Numbered from the stretch's first letter, positions 25,836-38,121 are shown. The stretch is 64,000 nt of DNA from Serinus canaria (GCF_022539315.1 NC_066343.1:46697378-46761377), one strand, 5' to 3'. Notes: generated by a model from the sequence alone, not told the origin. Translations and numbers: made by a program.

Positions 25836-26997
25836 GATGCAATAAAACTAAAATCCCCACCCCATCATTTTAGATGAGTTCTTATTGTAAACTCTCAAAT
25901 GCCTAAGTTTTCCTACAATCAGCTCACATATTTTAATTTTAATGTTTTATGGACTTTGTGCTAGTTTAGGGATTAAATGAATAATACCACTTTTGTTCCA
26001 TGAAAATATTAGAGATGTAGTAAAGCAAAAGGTCTTCACTTGCACTAGCTGTGAAAAAGAATGGGAGAAAAAACAAAATAGTTGCAATATATGGGTTAAA
26101 AGACTAATATGGCAATATTTTATGTGTAGTAAGAAAAGTAACTTATTTTATGAGCACTTCTTCTGTGAAGCAGAGCAGTTACTATGCTTAGTTTCAACAT
26201 ACTGTAGACAAAAGAGATTCAGTGAGGAATTAGCCATTAAAAAATTTTTGTTGGTTGTAAGTAATAGGAACTGTCAAATTAAGCTTCCTTAAGTTTTCAT
26301 TTACTCGTTATCATCTGTCTCCCTAGAAAAGTAACACATCTTGTGATTTATATTTCTAGAATATCAAAACTTCACTCTTTCTTGAGTTTTTTCTCACTAT
26401 CTGTATGTAATTACTTAATTACTGAAGAGAGTATGAAGAACAAATGAACTTTTTCTTTTAGCTGGTTATACGCTGGGAAAATCTTTATGCTCTGTAGCAT
26501 TTCAGTTTTCTGAAGCCACAACTGCTGTGTTAACTCTTGGCAGAAAATGGGAAACTTCATTAATGTATCCCAGAAAACTCTCTCGCTCAGAATTTTCTGT
26601 TTCATGTCAATATCCACATGTGTCCCCAGCCATTTATTGGCATGTGACTATTTGGCAATGAACACTTCTATGAATGTATCTTCCCATCTCTGGTTCTAAG
26701 GATTCATGCTCTATTTTGAGAGATCATCAAAAATATTTTTGTGCAAAAAATTTCTTATAAACAAACACCTATCAGCTGTATACACTGCTCTTCTTCAGTA
26801 TAAGTGGACCATAGAGAGCCAATCAAGGGAAGCCCAAGATGTGAATCTAATCTCCCTTAACAAAGGACTGTGTCAAACTCACTTCTTGACAAAGCCTTTG
26901 TACCATTTCCTCCTGTGTGATCTGGGCATTATCAGCTGCTTCACAGGAGAAGAATGAGAATAAAGACATGTACAGGAAGGCAGTGTAGACACAATAG
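25836..26997. other. Unique AT-rich DNA, no gene seen
   Basis: No recognisable gene or transposon. Open frames of 68 to 99 codons (plus 25993-26292, minus 26411-26617, plus 26706-26957) carry no recognisable domain. Confidence 0.55.
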
Positions 26998-28005
26998 TGT
27001 CTTGGTTTGAAGGACAGTCGTGTCTGCCAAGAAAGGCAGGAGTCTCCCTCGGAATGGAAAATATAAACCTGCTCCCTCTAAATCATTATAGTTTTGAAAT
27101 TAGGGGCTTTCAGGCAAAGATATGAGAGTAGGAATAACAGTTCTTTACTAGTATGTGTGATAAAGTAAACAAACAGCAACAGCTATGGCACCAGCACCCA
27201 CCAGAGCACATCCCGGTCCCAGCCCTCTCTCGGCCGCAGGCGCCTTCCCCATCGGTGCAGTTCCGGCCGCAGCCAGCAGGGGCGCTGCTGGCTCCCGGCG
27301 GGCAGGGCGGGTGCGGTGGCTCCCCGCGGCTGCAGGGGGCGCTGTGGCGCGGGCTCGGGCAGCGCGCGGTGATGGCGGCTGGGCCCAGACGGGCAGGGAG
27401 GGCAGAGAGGCTCCGCTTCACAAACCCCTGGGGCAGCCGAGCCCCGTGCTCCAGCAGGACTCTCAGAAACAGCGAGCTGGGCTGGCAGGAATCAGCAAAA
27501 ATCCCATTGGTAGAAAAGATGTATCAAAAGCTCGGGAGCTGTGGCTGGAACCGCGGGACATCTCAGCTCGCAGGGGATGCGGGGCTACAGTGCAGCGAAA
27601 GCTCGGAGCGCTGCTGAGGGAGCAGCAGGGGAGGGACAGGAGCAACCCGGCTCCCAGCAGGGCAGAGAGGGGCGAGTTCAAGCTCCCGGGCACCTGAGCA
27701 GACGGTGATGGGTCCCTCTTTCAGTGAGGTAGGTGATAATAAGGTCCTAGCCCAATGGCTGCTCTTACGAGCGGAGGTTCACCCACAGAAAGGAAGAAGC
27801 AGTATAGAACTGGGCTCCAGCGGTGACAGAGAATTCTCCCCACAGTAATCAACACCTTGATTGTCCTCCTCTGATGATGAGAGGGAGAGAGAGCAGCTGC
27901 CCCCAACCCCATCCCTCCAAGAGAAGTGTAGTCAGCTGCCTGAGCTTAGCCACTTCTTTGTTTTTCTAAGTACCCATAAGTTCCTAGTAGTTAGTGTTTC
28001 TTAGC
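26998..28005. mobile_element. Songbird-type ERV LTR with CpG-rich core
   Basis: Starts TGTCTTGGTTTGAAGGACAG and continues with GTCTGCCAAGAAAGGCAGGA, GAATGGAAAATATAAACC and GAGTAGGAATAACAGTTCTT. This order I know from abundant songbird LTRs. From about 27180 to 27700 the sequence becomes very GC- and CpG-rich, with many CG steps, unlike anything else in the window. Overlapping open frames there (154 and 170 codons on plus, 103 and 76 on minus) reflect scarcity of stop codons in GC-rich DNA and show no known domain. The 3' edge is uncertain and placed near TTTCTTAGCA at about 28005. No target duplication was found. Confidence 0.65.
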
Positions 28006-29670
28006 AACTTATGGGAAAAATTCTATAGGTATAAAGGAACAAAAAAAAAGAAACCTAACCCCCAACAAACAGATAAGGAGAAAGTTTTTGACTGTTTATA
28101 TGTCCCCAGTGTGTTTCTTTGCCTAGGAGGCTGCATTTTAAATTTAGCTGTCTTGTCATTATCTTTCCATTCCACTCTGTATATACTCCATTCCACTCTG
28201 TCTCAATTTGTTGAATGCCAGAAATTTTATTCCTTTAAATATTCTTCACTCTTTATACGGAAAATAAAACTATTTATTTTCTTTTTTCTTATCTAAGTAT
28301 GTATTTCCTTACTGCAAATAAGAAGCTAAAAGTAGAGATATAACAAACAAGAATAGATATGTGCTGGACTAGGGAAAATGGAAAGCAATGAGATCAGAAG
28401 GGTTAAATCTTTCAAGAGAAGCAGCAGATGCTTATAGACATCAAGGTTGATTGAATTTAGTTGCTGACATTTATTAGCCCTGGGCAGTAGTCTCAACTAT
28501 ATCTATTTTTTCTTTATGCTTTTATAAGAACAATGACTGCTGGTAATCAGTGAATAAACCAAGGAAATATATCACCAAATAGATTAAAAATATTTGCAAG
28601 TGTTTTAAATTTTGTTAACCAACAGTAAGGGAATTATATAATGCATTGGTTGCATCTTGGTGCTCTGACCTGAATAACAGCTTTTTGTATGGTCCTGGCT
28701 GAACACTTTGTCCCTCCCATCTCTACATAAGCAAGGTGTTTTCCAGGCTGATGTACCTGTGTGGTACACTTTGTGCTTTTAAATATTCTTTGTGCTCTGT
28801 GGGTGTAGACTTTGTTTCTTCCGTTTTTTTAAGACAGCAGCAGATATATATTATGCAGAGTTCAGTTTCCTGAGGTAGGAACCTAATGCTGCTTCCAGTG
28901 CACTAAAATATGTGAGCATTCATGTATGACTGGCAGATATGATACAATGAGTACAGGGAACCATCCCCCTTCTGAGTGTCAGCTGGAGAGTAGGTAACAC
29001 AGGCAAACAGACATCTCTGTTTAGGCAAATAACTTCTGTCCATCTGTTTTTCAGTCTTATAAAAACTCTGATTGCCTGCTGTGATCCATGGCATTCCTGA
29101 CACTGTTTTTTGTAGTATAGCCTCTATTTGTAGCTGCCTTCTAGCACATGAGACAGTGAATATAGGCAGATAGAAAGATGTCATAATTCTGAAAGTGAGT
29201 AAGTAATTTTCAGCCCTACATTAGATCACCTGTCTCCATTGCTTCTTTTTTCTTAGAAAAAGGACAAAAATGCCCTTATACGTTGTCGTAGCTCTGTGGA
29301 GGAAAGGAAAAAGCAGACACATAGACCAAAAAGGATCTTTCTCTTGATCTTCGCCTGCAAGATTCATGATAAAAGTGCTGTCCAATAATGTTGCCTTCAT
29401 TAAACATAGCCTTGGAATTTTGCCTCCTGCAGTTTACTAAACTTTAGTATTAACAGTTAATAATTATGATGATTTAAATATAAAATTGGATAATTTGCCT
29501 GCACTGAGTTACAATTTAGTTGTTGTTTTTTGCCCAAGATAGCTGGCTTCAGGTTTGCCTTCTTCAATTTCTCTAAATTTCTGCAAGCTAAAAAGCCCAA
29601 GGTAATAAATGTTTAGTGTTTTGGTGAATATCATCATGATTCATTTCCTTTTTTCACATTTATTTTTTAC
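28006..29670. other. Unique AT-rich DNA, no gene seen
   Basis: No recognisable gene or transposon. A 15-base unit TCCATTCCACTCTGT occurs at 28166 and again at 28187. Confidence 0.55.
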
Positions 29671-30025
29671 ACAGAATCATAGGGTTCTTACATATCATCT
29701 TATTCCACCCCCCTGTAACTGACAGGGGTACCTTCCACTAGGCCAAGTTGTTCAAAGCCCCGTCTATCCTGGCCTTGACTACTTCCAGGGACAGGGCACC
29801 CACAGTTTTTCCATGCAATATGTTCCAGGGCCTCACTACCATCGCAGGAGAGAAATTCTACTCTATATCGAATCTAAATCTACCTTCCTTTGGTCTGCAG
29901 GTGGTTACCTCTCATCCAATCACTACAAAATCTGAAAAAGAGTCCCTCCCCATCTCTTTTGTAGACCCCCACTAGGCTCTGGAATGTGCCGTATGGTTTC
30001 CCCAGAGCCTTCTCTTCTCCAGGCT
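29671..30025 (-). mobile_element. CR1 3' end, left part (split by an LTR)
   Basis: Begins with the reversed CR1 tip ACAGAATCATAGGGTTCTTA and runs through reversed CR1 blocks including CTGGCCTTGACTACTTCCAG and CTTCTCTTCTCCAGGCT. The last word, AGGCT at 30021-30025, is repeated exactly on the far side of the LTR that follows. CR1 sequence resumes there, so this is one CR1 cut in two. Confidence 0.9.
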
Positions 30026-31613
30026 TGTGATGGGTTGATGCTGGCCAAAAGCCACTGCACCTATGAAAGTAATGTATTCATTTTCCTCTGCTATAGTTAA
30101 GCAGAGGATGGGGAAAGAAAACTCATGGCGGGAGACAAGGATTAGGAGATAACATTTTAAGGGCCAAACAGGCTGAAAACTTTAAAAGGTATAAATAAAA
30201 ATGTATTAACCGAATTAAAAGAGGATAATGAGAACTAAAAATAAACCTTTATAACACCTTCGTCTCTCGCCCCACCCCCCACCCTTCTTTCCTTCCCACC
30301 AGCAGTGTGGGGAGACAAAACATAGTATTTTTAGTCAATTTTTCACTTCTAAAAATCTTTCTTCAGTTCACTTAGGGAGAGGAGTGTATTTTGCTATGCC
30401 ATGGGGTCTTTCCTATGGGAAACAGTTCTCTGTGAACTTTTCCAACGTAATTTTAATTTTCACGGCTAACAGTCTGCCTGGAACCTTCTTGCAAAGTGAG
30501 GCCTTCCCACAGCTTGCAACCTTCCCACAACTGCTTTTTTGTGGCCAATTTAGTTATGGGGTACAGTTTTTAAGGATAAGCTGTTCTAGTGCAAAAGCAA
30601 TGATCCTCTTCCTCTATCTCTGGAAGCAAGGGATCTCTCTCTCTTTGTTCAGTACTTTCACCGGATTACAGCTTTTCAGCATCCACACACTCCAGTGTGA
30701 GCACATTCTTCTCATGGGCTGCAGGTGAATGCTGCATCCCCTCATGCACTTTATGAACTACAAGGAAACAGTCTGTTGGGTTATGGTCCTCACCATGGCT
30801 TGCAGAAGAATCTCAGCTCCAATGTCCAGAGCAGCTCCTCCTCCCTCCTTTTCACTGACCTTAGCGTCACCATATTTTTCTCCCCGCATGTTTTCACCTT
30901 TTCGTTTTTACTCTCCAGGAGAGAACTGTTGTCCCTAAGTTTATTTGTTCTCAAGTTCTATCAATTGGTACCACTTTTACAGAGTTCTGTAAAGGTGATC
31001 TTGTCCAGGCTCCACTATTGGGGAATCACTTGTCATGCTTCTCTCTCTATTGGTCAATGGTCTCCACCAGCACTGCACAAACTGCGCCAACTGCTGGCTC
31101 CACTCTGTCCCTTGTTCATGTGGAATGCCAAAAAAAGAAAAGCTGCTGCTGCTGCTTTTGTCTTTTTTTTAGCCAGCATGGCTGGCTAGAAGTGGCTAAA
31201 TAAATAAAGTCTGTTGTGATCTGTGCTGAGATAACCGAGGCTGCAGGGCCCTCCCCAGCCGCATGGTTGCTTGTGGCACCGTGATGGGCCCTGCAGCATG
31301 GCCCGGCAGCCGCGCTGGGACGGCATCCAGCTGCCCCCTCCGGGAAGGGGTCCCAGCCCTGCCAGCCCACCCATCCGTCTGTAGAGAGCAGGCAGCAAGA
31401 GAGCTTCCAGTGCTTTTCTCCGTTCTTACATGTGTTATCACAGAGGTGTTTCCAGCTTTTCTAATTGGCTTAGCAGTGTGCCAATTCCCAGAGCTAGCCA
31501 GCAATTGGTTTTGCCAGGCAAAAAGGAAGCTGCTGGCAGGTCCTCACAGAATATCACTTCCTGGCTGACTTTTTCCCTCTTCACCAAAAATCAATTATTG
31601 CAAAACCAGCGCA
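30026..31613 (-). mobile_element. ERVL-like solo LTR inserted in a CR1
   Basis: A 1,588-bp element with ends TGTGATGGG and AACCAGCGCA. It is flanked by exact 5-bp direct repeats AGGCT (30021-30025 and 31614-31618), the size expected for class III (ERVL-like) integration. The interior has the hallmark blocks of an abundant avian LTR: a CCACCCCCCACCC run near 30270, reiterated segments about GGCTGCAGGTGAATGCTGC and CCTCACCATGGCTTGCAG near 30720-30800, CACTGACCTTAGCGTC near 30855, and TTATCACAGAGGTG near 31436. There is no internal coding region, so it is a solo LTR. It is longer than the roughly 1.2 kb I expect for the family, and the GC-rich piece at about 31220-31390 may be an addition. Strand is inferred from the remembered TATA position of the family. 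Open frames of up to 154 codons are not recognised as viral proteins. Confidence 0.85.
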
Positions 31614-31664
31614 AGGCTACGCAGCCCCAACTCTCTCAGCCTGTTCTCACAAGAAAGGTGCTCC
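31614..31664 (-). mobile_element. CR1 3' end, right part (split by an LTR)
   Basis: Resumes with AGGCT then ACGCAGCCCCAACTCTCTCA, then GCCTGTTCTCACAAGAAAGG and TGCTCCAAT. Joined to the left part, this gives the continuous reversed CR1 order (CTCCAGGCTAAACAGCCCC, then the GTGCTCCA block), with the LTR and one AGGCT removed. The CR1 is 5'-truncated shortly after. Confidence 0.88.
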
Positions 31665-33284
31665 AATATTACACTTACCCTACTAAACTTCTGTGTGTTT
31701 GAAGGATTTAATAAGAATCAGACCTCTTTAAAACTGACTTTTTTTATAATGTTAAATCTCAGCAAAACAATATTGGTGACTTATGGATTCCACAGGAGAA
31801 GATACCAGATCTCATTAACTTTATCAGGCCTGGATTTTGAACAAACAAGCACCAAACATTTAAAATATTACTTACTCCTATGATGTTTTTGGTTTTTTTA
31901 TAAAAAAATTACACATCCCAATATAATAGAAAAGTATATCAGTTTCCTGTAACAGAAAAATATCTCCCTCTTGGGAAAAAGAGAAAGCTAAATATGTCTC
32001 CAAACCCATTCTCTCACATCTTATGGAGGTATGAAGATGAAATGGTGACTACCTCAGTTAACTTGCTTTCTTATTTAATCAAAAATCTGAAAAACATATC
32101 AACTTTTCTCTCTCTTCTATGTTAATTTTGAAAATTCCTGATGCTCTTGAAAATTAGGCATTCATGAGATAGAGGTGTTGCACAATTTTGTCCAGGCATC
32201 AGTATGAATAAGACTCATGAGTTGCCTGTGCTTTTCTAATTGTAATTTTGATTTGATACATCAAAACTGATTGTATGAATTCCTTAAACTAGTTCCAAAC
32301 AGCGGCTGTTTGATTTTTCTCCACCCTCCTACGACTCCATCATAAACATTCAAAATTCAGCAGCTAATAGTACTGTTTCCAATATGTAAAATTCTGGAGA
32401 AAAAAGAAGTCTGTTTCTTACTTGAGCAGCTGATATTAGACTATCACCAATAATATATTAATTATATCTCGCATAGTCTTTATTTATCAGATAATCATTC
32501 AAGAAATTTCGGTTTCCCAATCAGTCACTTAACTCCAGCAGTGAAACACGAAAGCTGTTTGCTGTCTTTCACAAGAGATTAAGTTTTGGCCTTCAGCCAG
32601 TCAGTCTGAGCCAGCACTAATATAATTCACAACTTGAAGAAGACAATCAATTAATCAATACAATAATTTGGAACTGACCACAAGCACTAACACTCATAGC
32701 TATTAGACTCACTGACTGACACCTTTTAGGATTAATGAGGTAGCAAGAGCAGACAAACTAAAGATTCATTTAAAGACTTTTTTGTTCTGAGATCAAGCTG
32801 CCTACTCTATTCTGTCATTTTTTAACTTAGTTATGTCACTGAGAATCATTAATGTAAATACAGAGTATTGAAAACAGAAAATTACCCTAACATTGATGCA
32901 TCAAAAGCACTCCTAGATCTCTTCTAGAGATTTGCTTGTTGGTTTAAAGTGAGTTAATTCTATGCTAACATCCATATTGTCTCATTACAAAATATAAACT
33001 CAATTTTAGAGAATGACTTTAACGTTTAACTTTCATATTGGTTTGGATTTTTTTTTAAATAATCCAGGTCAAACCTTATGGCTTCAGGATTTTCTGCCGA
33101 AAAAGTGTACATATGATTTATCCCAGGGCTCTCAATACAGACCCTTTTTGAAAAAACCTGTACTGTCTCTCCAGTTAATTTTTGAATATATATCTTTTGG
33201 TGAGTTTTTCATGAGACCAATCATGGCTGCATTGGTGATGCTAAAATTAGGTAGAGTCGTGTATAACAGAATATCCTGAGTTGT
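31665..33284. other. Unique AT-rich DNA, no gene seen
   Basis: No recognisable gene or transposon. The open frame at 33013-33279 (88 codons, plus) has no recognisable content. Confidence 0.55.
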
Positions 33285-34005
33285 AAGAGACAAGAGTTAA
33301 TGAGCCCAATTCCTCTCCATACACAAGACCACCCCAGGAGTCACACCAAATGCCTGAGTTCAAGGTGTACAAACACACCTTGAACTCTGTCAGGCTGGTG
33401 CTCTGACCAGTTCCCTGGGGAGCCTTTTCCAGTGCCCAAACAGCCTCTGGGTGAAGAACCTTTTCCTGATATCCAGGCTAAACCTCCCCTGATGTAAATT
33501 CAGGCCATTCCCATGGGTCCTGTCACTGGGCATTGCAGAGAAGAGATCAGTGCCTGAACCTTCTTTTCCCCTTATGAGAAAGCTGTGGACTGTGACGGGT
33601 TCCCAACTCAATTTTCATGGTGCTCCTTCAGCACTCTCCAATAGCTTTCCATCTCTCTTATACTGCAGCACCCAAATCAGCCCCCAGCACTCGAGGTGGG
33701 GCTGCCCCAGCTCAGAGCAGAGCAGGACAATCCCCTCCCTCGCCCAGCTGTGATGCTGAGCCTGATAACCCCCAGGACATACTTAGCTCTCCTGGCTGCC
33801 ACAACAGTGTTGGCTCATGTTCAACTTGCCATTGACCAGGACCACCAAGTCTCTTTCCATAGCACAGCCTCCAGCCTCTCATTCATTCCCCAGTCCATAC
33901 ACATATCCAGGCTTATCCTTCCCAGGTGCAGAAATGTCCTTCCTGGCACCTGTCTTTGTTAAACTTCACATGGTTGGTGAGAATCAAGCCCTCTAATTTG
34001 TTTAC
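33285..34005 (-). mobile_element. CR1 retrotransposon, 3' fragment (about 720 bp)
   Basis: A well-preserved reversed CR1. Landmarks in order are GACCACCCCAGGAGTCACAC, ACTCTGTCAGGCTGGTGCTC, CCTTTTCCTGATATCCAGGC, AGAAGAGATCAGTGCCTGAA, CAGCACTCGAGGTGGGGCTG, GTTCAACTTGCCATTGACCA, CCCAGGTGCAGAAATGTCC and AACTTCACATGGTTGGTGA. The minus-strand frame at 33390-33611 contains GRFSLDIRKRFFTQRLF, the known CR1 translation here. It is truncated at its 5' side near 34005. Near its 3' end one segment has become a perfect 13-bp inverted repeat (33356-33387), see findings. Confidence 0.92.
33356..33387. repeat. 13-bp perfect inverted repeat inside CR1
   Basis: Left arm GAGTTCAAGGTGT (33356-33368), 6-nt loop, right arm ACACCTTGAACTC (33375-33387). 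The right arm resembles the expected CR1 sequence and the left arm does not. Confidence 0.93.
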
Positions 34006-34049
34006 TTCTTTATCAAATACATTTTTACCAAAGCAGAAGTTAGCAAATA

Positions 34050-34069
34050 TATTGCAATATATTGCAATA
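34050..34069. repeat. 20-bp perfect palindrome (doubled ATTGCAAT)
   Basis: TATTGCAATATATTGCAATA is its own reverse complement. It consists of two tandem copies of a unit that is itself symmetrical. Confidence 0.93.
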
Positions 34070-35417
34070 CTGTCACTTTTATTTTGAGAATTTTTACAGG
34101 TTTATCTTTGTCTTCTTTTAGGATAAAAAAATACAGGATCTGCAGCATTTTGCTTATGAAAGTGGAGTAAGGCTATCTCAGTCCTTACTGACAGGGTAAT
34201 CAAGCCCACATACACTCCAACTGACAAAAAAAAAAGTATCTGTTTGCATCCTGCTGGCTTGTTATCATGCTTTTATTACACAGAAATTGGTTACCTTATC
34301 AGTACCTTTCATGGTGCTGTGCATACAGTTGCTTCTGCAGCTGTTCAGTCTCAGCTCTCAGCTTTAGGCTCAGAAGCAGGAGCCAATTCCTTTTCAGAGG
34401 AGCTGGATGAGAGCCTGGAAAACACTGTCCCAGTTAAAAAAAGTTCCTTTCTGGTAAACCAAATTGTAATTTCCACATATCTTAGTTTAATCATATTACC
34501 TGATGGAAACACTATGCAACAGCAACGTGCCCAAACTTGATCTACAAAAGGCTCTCTTTTAAGAACATATAACAAATTTCAAAATGCTACCATAATAAAG
34601 CTTGAAAATTATTGGTCTCTGGCATAAAGAACCATAAATCAGTCTTTCTAAAGGCTTGAATTCCCATATCCAGACCTTTAAAAACTAGGTATTTCAAACA
34701 CTTAGCTCTAAGACAACCAATGTTAGTTCTTCCTAACTTTTGTGTAGTCTTCAAGAGTGGAAAAAAAACTCAAAGAAATATTTAGATGATCTCTCTGTTA
34801 AAGACATTATATGGCTTTTGTCCATCTTTGGTGCCTAATAACCTTTTAAAAGTATATATCACATTTTACATGAAACATTGGCCATGTAGCAGATTAAACA
34901 AAGAGACTGCCTTCTGGTTTACATCGAATCTTGTATAAAGAACTTGTTTCACTGTATTTTCTTACATAAATCTGATTCTGGTGTATATGGAACAGCATGG
35001 AGTTTATTTAGCATATTATGGGTGAAGTATTCTCAGTTTGAAGAATCAAAAAAATTCCCTGATTCCCTTTAAAAATAACTGGAAAAGGAATAGATGTTTT
35101 CAGCTGAGTTGTTTTTCTTAATTTTCCACCTCCCAGTGCTGATCAACCAAGTTTAAGATTTTATTTCCCTGAATATTTATTTTTAATTAATTTTATTTTA
35201 ATCAATATTATCTTAATCAAAAACCAAAACAGAAGGAGGGGTGGGAAAAGAAGAGAAATGTCCACCCGGGAAACACAGCTTGTTAACCCAAATACCATTA
35301 ATCTGAATATTGTGTGGGTTGATTAATAGATATATCAGGCACTTAGTTACACAGTTAGTTTCAATTTATGCCCCCCTTGCCTTTCTATCATTATTCTCCC
35401 AGTCCCTATACATATAC

Positions 35418-35443
35418 ATATATTCATATATATATGAATATAT
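35418..35443. repeat. 26-bp perfect AT-rich palindrome
   Basis: Symmetrical over 13 bases each side with no loop. The left half is ATATATTCATATA. It contains one C/G pair per arm, so it is not simple alternating TA. Confidence 0.92.
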
Positions 35444-35666
35444 ATTCTTATGCATACATATGAATCATGGTTACATGCTAACTGACAGGTTATTTGTGAC
35501 AGCTAGCCCAAAGCAAAAGCAACAAATAAAGTACACATATAGAGCAACAGCACGAGTACTTCCCCAGCACCAGCACTTAGTGAGAACCTGTAGTGTCTTG
35601 GAACTGCTGGGGGAACCCTATCTATGGAATCTCCCTCCTTCAGGATGCAGTTTACACCGCATATAC

Positions 35667-35667
<1 letters not shown>

Positions 35668-35696
<29 letters not shown>
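35668..35696. repeat. (TA)n microsatellite
   Basis: About 14 TA units with no interruption, following a CATATACG lead-in. It causes Ile-Tyr repeats in the surrounding open frames, which are not genes. Confidence 0.95.
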
Positions 35697-35703
<7 letters not shown>

Positions 35704-38121
35704 TATATAATATAATCATTGGTTTGGTTTTGGTCTTACTGACCCTTGCCATTCTTCTTATGTCCCCCTTCTTCCTCTTCATACACCAAAAGCTCAAAAG
35801 CTGGTTCATATTCCATGCTTTCTCTCCTTTGATGGCCAGTAATAGGCCACTGTTGAGTTGTTCGTAGCCTAGGGCCTCCTGTATCATGCTGTTCCTGGCT
35901 TTTCAAGGTCCACAAGGATCCACTTTTATTCTGGCATAAAAGAGAGCTCATTCTACAAAAAACAACGACATACTATTACTGTTTGGTAGTGCCTATGCAT
36001 GTATATGTTCCAGAAGTGTTTTTACCAGTGTATATTGCATAAACAGATGCATATCTTGAAAACTTAGACAAACTTACCCTATTAGTCTACAGTATCATGA
36101 AAGTATCAAACTAAGATTGTTTAGGTATTAAAATGAGGAAGATACTAGAGCTAAGTTTTCTTGAGTTTTAGTCTCAATTTAAGCTTTTTCGCCACTGAAG
36201 GGAGCTCTTCTGACTTTGCGTAACCTAAAACATATTTGCAAAGAAAATCAGTAGCTAATTTTAGTAAAACTTATTGATGTAGTTTGCTAAACCATTCTGT
36301 CTACAGACAGAAACATTTCATAAACATATCCTGTATATTGTCATACATCCTGAGCAGATTTTTTGTGGAGATTTATGGTCTGATTTAAAAAATTGTTAAA
36401 GGCTTATATTTTAGCCTCTACTTTAATGCAGCTGATGTTTTCACTTTGGCAAGGAGAAAGCGGTATTGTAGTAAATGGCTGTAGTTGGTCTGACTGTTAT
36501 TAGTTGGTAGAACAGTGGTAAAGTATTCTTTAATTTATCATCGTACTGCATGCAGTCTCTATGAAGACCCTATTGTTACCGGTAAGAAGAAACTTTGAAG
36601 TGGAAAAAGCTGCTGCTCTGTATCACTACCATTGACCAGTTTCCTGGATACAGTTAGGTACACCTGACTAAAGCTTTCATTGGAAAATGGATTGCTTCAA
36701 GTAACTCAGAGGGCCTAATATATAGTCTACCTCATTTATTTTTCAAAGATAGTGGAGCCAGTCATGCCAGCAAAGTGGCAACATTTTTCTCTCTACACAC
36801 AGGGAGGAAAAAAACTTTTTAGCTGGCTCTGCTGATACTGTACTGAATATAATCAGCCTGCTTTTCCTTCATCCAGAAAGCAGAGCAGGGAAAACCTATG
36901 GCCCAGGTTTTTTTATCTATCCTGCTGTCTCATGATCTTTTCCCTCCAAATGTCTTGTCTCCCTGAAGAGGAAGATACGTCTATTAACTTCAAGCTGGAA
37001 CAGTTGGAAAGAACCGGAGAAATGGGTCACAGACAAGCATAGTACAGAAAAAGGTCTTGATATAATATTTATGTTAGGATACATTATAACTGTAATAATG
37101 TAATAGGCTGACTGGGAATTTCTCAAAATTAATGATATATAATAGAAATAATATTCATATTATACATTACAATAATATTATGCAATAAAACCAACCATTA
37201 TAATTATTATTTTAAGAAAGCTCCTCTTTAGTTCTTATTTATTCTCAATCCTGAAGAATACGCATGCACAACACCCCACTTTACACAAAAAAATGTGCTG
37301 TGCATTCACACCACTATCTCTTCTCAGTGGAATTCACCTTTAAATATTGACTCAGAAAAATGTGGAATTCCATTTACTGTGCTTTATTGAATTCTTAAAT
37401 ATGTTGGTATATGATTAAAATGAATTTAGCTGTGGTAGTTTGACTCAGTTTGCTATGGTTTGCTTTGCTTTGCTTTTGTGTTTTCTGATCTCAAACTTAT
37501 TTTGGATTCATTCATTAGAATAGCGGTAATGTGTAGGGAAGGATTTTCAAAATGTATATGCTATTAGTGATGCACTTTGGTCTTCAGCTAAGCTCTGATG
37601 ACACCTCTCATTTTCCCCTGGCGGGACAAAAGCAGAAGAAATTACACACCATAACTGACTGACATTGTAATTGAAATTCAATAAACAATTCTGTTGGCAA
37701 TCCGTAGACAGGAAAGACTCTGGCTCGCTCACTTTTAGCAGTGCTGATGCTTTGTCAGCCTAATCAGAGTTGCCTTTTAGAAATGAAGACCAGCTCACAA
37801 TAGAAGTCCAAGGATAGAGTTCAAATATGATACTACACTCACCAAAGAGACTGTTCACTATACAAATATGCTTTTAAACAGTCTTTTACTCCTGTTGATT
37901 CCTGGGGCTATTCCATCAAATCAAGGATTTTACTGTATACATATTTCTGAGCATGTTTTGTTGAAATTATGACTGTATGGTTAGGCTTCTGTGAAGAGCT
38001 TGGAGAAAATAGTGCTATGTTGCAGCTGGCCCAACAGCTGCTGTATATGCTTATCTCGAGAGCCTATATTTTCAAGTACATATTTTCAATGGTGTTTTGT
38101 AATAAATCATTTTCTCACTAG

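Noticed and set aside
27185..27697. 170-codon open frame rich in Ala, Gly, Pro and Arg
   Set aside because: Lies in the GC-rich core of an LTR, where stop codons are rare. Similar open frames appear on both strands, and no domain is visible.
30725..31189. 154-codon open frame within the LTR at 30026
   Set aside because: LTR sequence with no retroviral protein motif. The element has no internal region.
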